This document shows, in pieces, positions 59,815 through 64,000 of a stretch of 64,000 bases of DNA. The notes under the pieces are model-generated. The model worked only from the letters and a program-made list of their open reading frames with translations, made no database searches and was not told where the DNA came from. The stretch spans positions 2,692,219 to 2,756,218 of the forward strand of contig NZ_CP016757.1 of NCBI RefSeq assembly GCF_001701045.1, in the 5' to 3' direction. This DNA comes from Cloacibacillus porcorum. Lineage in GTDB: Bacteria > Synergistota > Synergistia > Synergistales > Synergistaceae. The position numbers and the translations under genes are program-made. The stretch's first letter is position 1, and every line of letters starts with the position of its first letter.

Positions 59815-61158
59815 TTACCATTTAAGCCCCGTGATGAAGATGAGTCCGATACAGACCGGCGCGACGACGCGGCACACCCACAGCCAGGCCGTGTAGAACG
59901 GGAAGTCGTGCTCTCCGAAGTTCGTGACTTCGTCCTTAGCGCCCTTCGTCCAGATCCAGCCGACAAAGAAGGATGTCAGCATCCCTCCTACCGGCATGAC
60001 GGCGTTGTTGGTGATAAAGTCCATCGCGTCAAGGAAGTCTTTGCCGCAGATCTTCGGGAAGTGGCCGCCGACGGAGAGGGCGGAGGGCACACCGAGCAGC
60101 GCGATAGCTATGCCCATGACGACCGCCGACTTTGCGCGTGACCAGCCGAGTTCGTCTATCGCGAAGGTGACGACGACCTCAAGCAGTGAGAAGGCCGAGG
60201 TGATGGCGGCGATGAAGAGCAGCGCGAAGAAGGCGAAGGAGAAGAAGGCTCCCATCGGCATCTTGGCGAAGACGATCGGCAGCGTGACAAAGGTAAGTCC
60301 CGGCCCGGCTCCGGCGTCGACGCCGAAGGCAAATACCGCGGGGAAGATGACAAGTCCGGCCATAATCGCGACACAAGTGTCGAGCAGTACGATAGTACTG
60401 GTCATCTTTGGCATATATTCGTGTTTGCCGAGGTAACTGCCGTAGGTGATGATGATGCCCATCGCCAGGGAGAGCGAATAGAACCCCTGCCCGACCGCCG
60501 CCAGCACACCCTCTCCCGTGAGTTTTGAGAAGTCCGGCAGCAGGTAGAAGCGCAGCCCCTCCGTCGATCCCGGCAGGGTGACGGAACGGATGATGAGCAG
60601 TATCAGAATAAAGAATAGCGCGGGCATGAGGATCTTGCAGCTTCTCTCGATGCCGCCGCTGATACCGCGGTAGACGACAGAGATGACAATCGCCATGACG
60701 ACGCCGTGATAGGCAATCGCCTGCAGGGGATCGGAGACGAAGGCGCCGAAGACGTCTCCAGCCTTGCCGGCGGCCGCGGCCTCCATCAGCCCACCGAATG
60801 ACTTAAACATGTAGGCGAGAGTCCAGCCGGCGATGACAGCGTAGTATGAAAGAATGACAAAGCCGCAGAAGAAGCCCATCCAGCCGACTATCGGCCATGC
60901 TCCGCCGCCAAGTTTTTTGAAGGCCCCCACGGAGTCAAGTTTCGCCCGGCGGCCCATGGCAAACTCCGCCAGCATGAGCGACGATCCGATGATGATAACG
61001 ATGGCAAGGTATACGAGAACGAAGGCGCCTCCCCCGTACTTACCGGTAATATATGGAAAACGCCAGATATTTCCAAGCCCGACGGCGGAGCCGGCGGCGG
61101 CCATGATAAAGCCGAATCTGCTCCCCCACTGCTCTCTGTTTCCTGAGTTTCCTTCCAC
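59815..61158 (-). CDS. Sodium-dependent NSS/SNF-family amino-acid transporter
   Basis: 447 residues, about 11-12 membrane helices. GSAVGLGNIWRFPYITGKYGGGAF (about 18-41) contains the sodium and substrate sites of helix 1, as in LeuT-type carriers. Bacterial homologues import amino acids, including glycine, leucine and tyrosine. Next to the glycine reductase operon a glycine carrier is attractive but not proven. No riboswitch is seen before it; the leader (61159-61260) is AT-rich. Confidence 0.93.
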   Translation of the reverse strand: MEGNSGNREQWGSRFGFIMAAAGSAVGLGNIWRFPYITGKYGGGAFVLVYLAIVIIIGSSLMLAEFAMGRRAKLDSVGAFKKLGGGAWPIVGWMGFFCGFVILSYYAVIAGWTLAYMFKSFGGLMEAAAAGKAGDVFGAFVSDPLQAIAYHGVVMAIVISVVYRGISGGIERSCKILMPALFFILILLIIRSVTLPGSTEGLRFYLLPDFSKLTGEGVLAAVGQGFYSLSLAMGIIITYGSYLGKHEYMPKMTSTIVLLDTCVAIMAGLVIFPAVFAFGVDAGAGPGLTFVTLPIVFAKMPMGAFFSFAFFALLFIAAITSAFSLLEVVVTFAIDELGWSRAKSAVVMGIAIALLGVPSALSVGGHFPKICGKDFLDAMDFITNNAVMPVGGMLTSFFVGWIWTKGAKDEVTNFGEHDFPFYTAWLWVCRVVAPVCIGLIFITGLKW

Positions 61159-61381
61159 AAAAACCCTCTCCTCTCAAAAGTATGCCGACTTTTGAATTTA
61201 ATTTATAAGTTCGTTTTTTATTCGGCTTTATCTATATATCATAAATTGATTTCTAAAACAAATGTCAGATAAATTTATTTTATGTCTTTCTGCCGTTTAT
61301 TTACCCTTTTTTGCAAAAGTCTTTATATTTCCCTACTTTGTTATTTACTAAAAAAAGCCTTTTTACCCATAACGAAAGCAG

Positions 61382-61428
61382 AAAAAATAAACCACGCATA
61401 TTTTATATTGTATGCGTGGTTTATTTTT
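61382..61428. terminator. Bidirectional terminator after ymdB
   Basis: A 16-bp perfect stem, AAATAAACCACGCATA (61385-61400) and its complement (61411-61426), with A/T flanks. Confidence 0.9.
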
Positions 61429-61429
61429 A

Positions 61430-62209
61430 TTATTGAGTTACCGCTCTGTTTATCCTTACTATATCAAGGGAACGTCCCGTCTCCGCATCTATTTCTATGA
61501 CGGCCCCCTGGAACTTTACGTTCTCTTCGGAGACCTCAAATTTACACGGCGTCCCGGTAAGGAATTTCGGAAGCACTGATTCCGCCGTCATGCCTATCAC
61601 GCCTCCGTGGCCGCCGGTCATACCGGCGTCGGAGAGAAAGGCGGTGCCTCCAGGAAGGATCTCTTCGTCCGCCGTCTGAACGTGCGTATGAGTTCCGACT
61701 ACGGCGGAGACCTTACCGTCAAGATATACGCCGAGCGCCCTCTTTTCGGAGGTCGCCTCCGCGTGGATGTCGACGAATATCGCAGGTACGGGGCATTCGG
61801 CGACCAGCCTCTCGGCCGTCTGAAAGGGGCAGTCAAGGGGCGGCATGAAGGTGCGTCCCTGCAGACAGAGAACGGCAAGCCTTTCGCCGTTTTTCTCGTA
61901 GACGGCGTAACCGCGTCCGCGTGTGCCCTGCGGATGATTCGCGGGGCGCAGCACGGCTTTTTCGCTGTCCAGCAGGGGAACAAAATCCTTCTTGTCCCAG
62001 ACGTGGTTGCCGTTCGTGAGGATGTCGATACCGGAGGAGAAGAGCTCTTTCATCACCTTTTCGGTGAGTCCGAAGCCACCGGCGCTGTTTTCCCCGTTGG
62101 CGATGATGAAATCAAAACCGCCGTATTCTTCCTTAAGCCTGGGGATCTCCCGGGCCGCCGCTTCGCGGCCTGGGCGCCCCATGATATCGCCGATGAATAA
62201 TATGCGCAC
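61430..62209 (-). CDS. ymdB: YmdB-type metallophosphoesterase (TIGR00282 family)
   Basis: 259 residues. Metal-binding motifs in order: GDIMGRPGREA (6-16), NGENSAGG (about 39-46), GNHVWDK (about 68-74) and GTHTHVQTADE (about 174-184). Family members are cyclic-nucleotide or phosphate-ester hydrolases with a two-metal site. It follows the RNase Y gene with a 9-base gap, the same order as in Bacillus, where the two are linked to RNA control and biofilms. Confidence 0.94.
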   Translation of the reverse strand: MRILFIGDIMGRPGREAAAREIPRLKEEYGGFDFIIANGENSAGGFGLTEKVMKELFSSGIDILTNGNHVWDKKDFVPLLDSEKAVLRPANHPQGTRGRGYAVYEKNGERLAVLCLQGRTFMPPLDCPFQTAERLVAECPVPAIFVDIHAEATSEKRALGVYLDGKVSAVVGTHTHVQTADEEILPGGTAFLSDAGMTGGHGGVIGMTAESVLPKFLTGTPCKFEVSEENVKFQGAVIEIDAETGRSLDIVRINRAVTQ

Positions 62210-62218
62210 GGGCAGCGC

Positions 62219-63760
62219 CTATTTCGCGTATTCCACGGCGCGGGTCTCCCTTATCAGGGTGACCTTTATCTGCCCGGGATATCTGAGCTCTTCCTCGATC
62301 TTGCGCGCGATATCGTATGCGAGCTTCTGCATCTCGCCGTCGTCAGTGACGGTGGGAGCCACCGCCACGCGCACTTCGCGTCCCGCCTGGATCGCAAAGG
62401 CCTTGCTGACACCCGAGAAGGTCTTTGCGACCTCTTCGAGTTTTTCAAGGCGTTTCACATAGGCGTCGAGGCTTTCGCGGCGCGCGCCGGGACGTGAGGC
62501 GGAGACGGCGTCCGCCGCCGCTACGAGTACGGCGTAGATCGTCAGAGGTTCTTCGTCTTCGTGGTGCGAGGCTATCGCGTTCACGATATCGGGGCTCTCG
62601 CCGTAGCGTTTTGCCAGGTCGGCTCCGATCTTCGCGTGCGTACCCTCTATCTGGTGGTCAACAGCCTTGCCTATATCATGTAAAAGCCCTGCTCTGCGGG
62701 CCTTCAATTCATCGAGTCCCAGCTCAGCCGCCATCACGCCCGATAGATGCGCCACTTCAAGGCTGTGGGCGAGGGCGTTCTGTCCGTAGCTGGTGCGGTA
62801 ACGCAGTTGTCCGATAATTTTTGCCAGTTCACCATGCATGTTTTTGATGCCCGTTTCGAGAAGCGCCTCTTCGGCGGTCTCAAGAATCTGGACCTGAACG
62901 TCCTTCTCCGCCCGCTCTATTATTTCCTCTATGCGGGCCGGGTGGATCCTGCCGTCGACGACCAGTCTCTCAAGCGAGAGGCGGGCCACTTCGCGGCGTA
63001 CGGGATCAAAGCTGCTCAGCGTGACGGCCTCCGGGGTGTCGTCGACGATGAGGTCGACTCCGGTGAGCGTTTCAAAAGTCCTGATGTTGCGGCCTTCGCG
63101 TCCGATGATGCGCCCCTTCATCTCGTCGGATGGGAGATTAACGACGCTTACAACCACGTCGGATGCGAATTCGACGCTGCAGCGCTGAATGGCGGTCGCG
63201 ATGACCTCCTGCGCTTTACGGTCAGCTTCGCGTTTCGCGCGCTCTTCAAGCTCTTTGAGACGCAGCCCGATCAAATGGTTCGCATCGGACTCCACCTCGG
63301 CAAGAAGCTGCTCACGCGCCTCTTCACGCGTCAGCTGGGCAATCTGTTCCAGCTTCGCGATTAGTTCCTGTTCCTGCGCAGAGAGCCTGTTCAGCTTTTC
63401 CTGCACATGTTCGTTGCGGTTCTTAAGTTCTTCTTCTTTGCGGCTGATGTTCTCAATCTTCTTGTCGAGATTTTCTTCCTTCTGTTCCAGACGGCGCTCG
63501 GAACGCTGGATTTCTCCGCGGCGTTCTTTTGTGTCGCGGTCAAGCTCCTGTCTCAGCCGGTGTATCTCTTCTTTGCCCTCGGCGAGAATGTCGCGCTTCG
63601 CAATTTCGGCCTTCTTAGTGGCCTCCTGTATAATGCGCTCGGATTCCGAAAGGGCTCCTCTGAATTTTTTTTCTTCGCTTTTTTTGTGATATGTAAAACC
63701 TACCAGGGCGCCTACGGCGAGTCCGGTGATTATACATAGTACAGCTGTGGTAAATTCCAT
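62219..63760 (-). CDS. rny: Ribonuclease Y
   Basis: 513 residues, typical length. N-terminal membrane anchor (4-23), long coiled coil (about 27-185, EKKFRGALSESERIIQEA onward), KH domain with GRIIGREGRNIRTFE (about 216-230), and HD domain with HDIGKAVDH (about 364-372). It starts bulk mRNA decay from the membrane. The ATG follows GGTGAAAGG. It is followed by ymdB as in Firmicutes. Confidence 0.96.
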   Translation of the reverse strand: MEFTTAVLCIITGLAVGALVGFTYHKKSEEKKFRGALSESERIIQEATKKAEIAKRDILAEGKEEIHRLRQELDRDTKERRGEIQRSERRLEQKEENLDKKIENISRKEEELKNRNEHVQEKLNRLSAQEQELIAKLEQIAQLTREEAREQLLAEVESDANHLIGLRLKELEERAKREADRKAQEVIATAIQRCSVEFASDVVVSVVNLPSDEMKGRIIGREGRNIRTFETLTGVDLIVDDTPEAVTLSSFDPVRREVARLSLERLVVDGRIHPARIEEIIERAEKDVQVQILETAEEALLETGIKNMHGELAKIIGQLRYRTSYGQNALAHSLEVAHLSGVMAAELGLDELKARRAGLLHDIGKAVDHQIEGTHAKIGADLAKRYGESPDIVNAIASHHEDEEPLTIYAVLVAAADAVSASRPGARRESLDAYVKRLEKLEEVAKTFSGVSKAFAIQAGREVRVAVAPTVTDDGEMQKLAYDIARKIEEELRYPGQIKVTLIRETRAVEYAK

Positions 63761-63839
63761 TTTCCTTTCACCTCATTATTCTTTTGTCATGGTCCATTTT
63801 AAGTTTTGTTTGTCAGACGTAAAATTATATCAGATAAAA

Positions 63840-64000
63840 TCAATAATGAATTTTATGCCAACGTCTGGTATTGTACATAAAAAACGTCTCTTTCACAAGA
63901 GGTAGGTTCAAAGCCTCCAAGCGCCCCATAAAATCCTCCGCGCGGAACGCAGACGCTACCGCGCTGATGACCGGCAGACGCTGAGCGCGGCAGTAACTTT
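63840..64000 (-). CDS. C-terminal end of an unidentified gene, cut by the window edge
   Basis: A frame on the minus strand open to the window edge ends with TGA at 63840-63842: ...QRLPVISAVASAFRAEDFMG then EALNLPLVKETFFMYNTRRW and a short basic tail. It has a protein-like composition, and lies 80 bases before rny. I do not recognise the family. Confidence 0.4.
   Translation of the reverse strand, partial: SYCRAQRLPVISAVASAFRAEDFMGRLEALNLPLVKETFFMYNTRRWHKIHY

Overview
The window looks like a chromosomal segment of an anaerobic, amino-acid-fermenting bacterium of the phylum Synergistota, probably close to Cloacibacillus or Synergistes. This is inferred from gene content: a secreted peptidase C26 protein ending in a Synergist-CTERM-like GCNAG sorting tail, Stickland-type selenoprotein reductases (two grdB-type genes with in-frame UGA), grdC/grdD, grdX under a glycine riboswitch, fused TRAP transporters, proline racemase, a lactate-racemase-like protein and a sodium-pump decarboxylase pair. 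Most genes lie on the minus strand. I found no tRNA, rRNA or CRISPR array.

Layout. 1-6 kb: two near-identical fused TRAP permeases flank a sorted C26 peptidase and an XRE regulator. 6-10 kb: deoC, a LysR regulator, OadB/OadG-like sodium-pump subunits and two small secreted or membrane proteins. 10-13.5 kb: a five-gene flavin/iron-sulfur amino-acid dehydrogenase operon, divergent from a cupin gene. 14-22 kb: Ski2-like helicase, GNAT, RocB-like M20 peptidase, CoA-transferase pair, GT8 glycosyltransferase, ketopantoate-reductase-like enzyme. 22-23.7 kb: a complete-looking IS110-family element whose left end carries a candidate bridge RNA. 23.8-26 kb: Memo-AMMECR1 fusion and its radical SAM partner, the latter apparently starting at an AUA codon. 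26-27.1 kb: three tandem small membrane-peptide genes, each with its own terminator and two with the same promoter/operator repeat. 27.4-31.7 kb: proline racemase, MscS channel, LysR regulator. 31.7-32.4 kb: palindromic repeats. 32.4-35.3 kb: lsrF-dhaL-dhaK-VOC operon. 35.4-39.2 kb: nitroreductase, two chagasin-like inhibitors, a ferredoxin-like protein, a nested palindromic element, threonine dehydratase. 39.3-42 kb: grdD-grdC. 42.3-48.8 kb: PucR-type fragment, dapF, aminotransferase, 2-hydroxyacid dehydrogenase, LarA-like isomerase, an AraC regulator broken by a TGA. 49-59.6 kb: TAXI-TRAP transporter, a divergent GrdE/GrdB-type pair, then glycine riboswitch-grdX-grdE-grdB. 59.8-64 kb: NSS transporter, ymdB, rny, and the end of one more gene.

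How the genes fit together (inference): peptides and amino acids are imported by TRAP and NSS carriers, racemised, deaminated, transaminated or oxidised, and the electrons go to glycine-type reductases. GrdB/GrdE activate the substrate and GrdC/GrdD release acetyl phosphate; the selenoprotein carrier GrdA is not in the window. The glycine riboswitch ties the 56-59 kb operon to glycine. The 52.7-55.4 kb pair has no riboswitch, sits beside its own TAXI transporter, and its GrdE-like protein lacks the Asn-Cys processing site, so it probably handles a different substrate.
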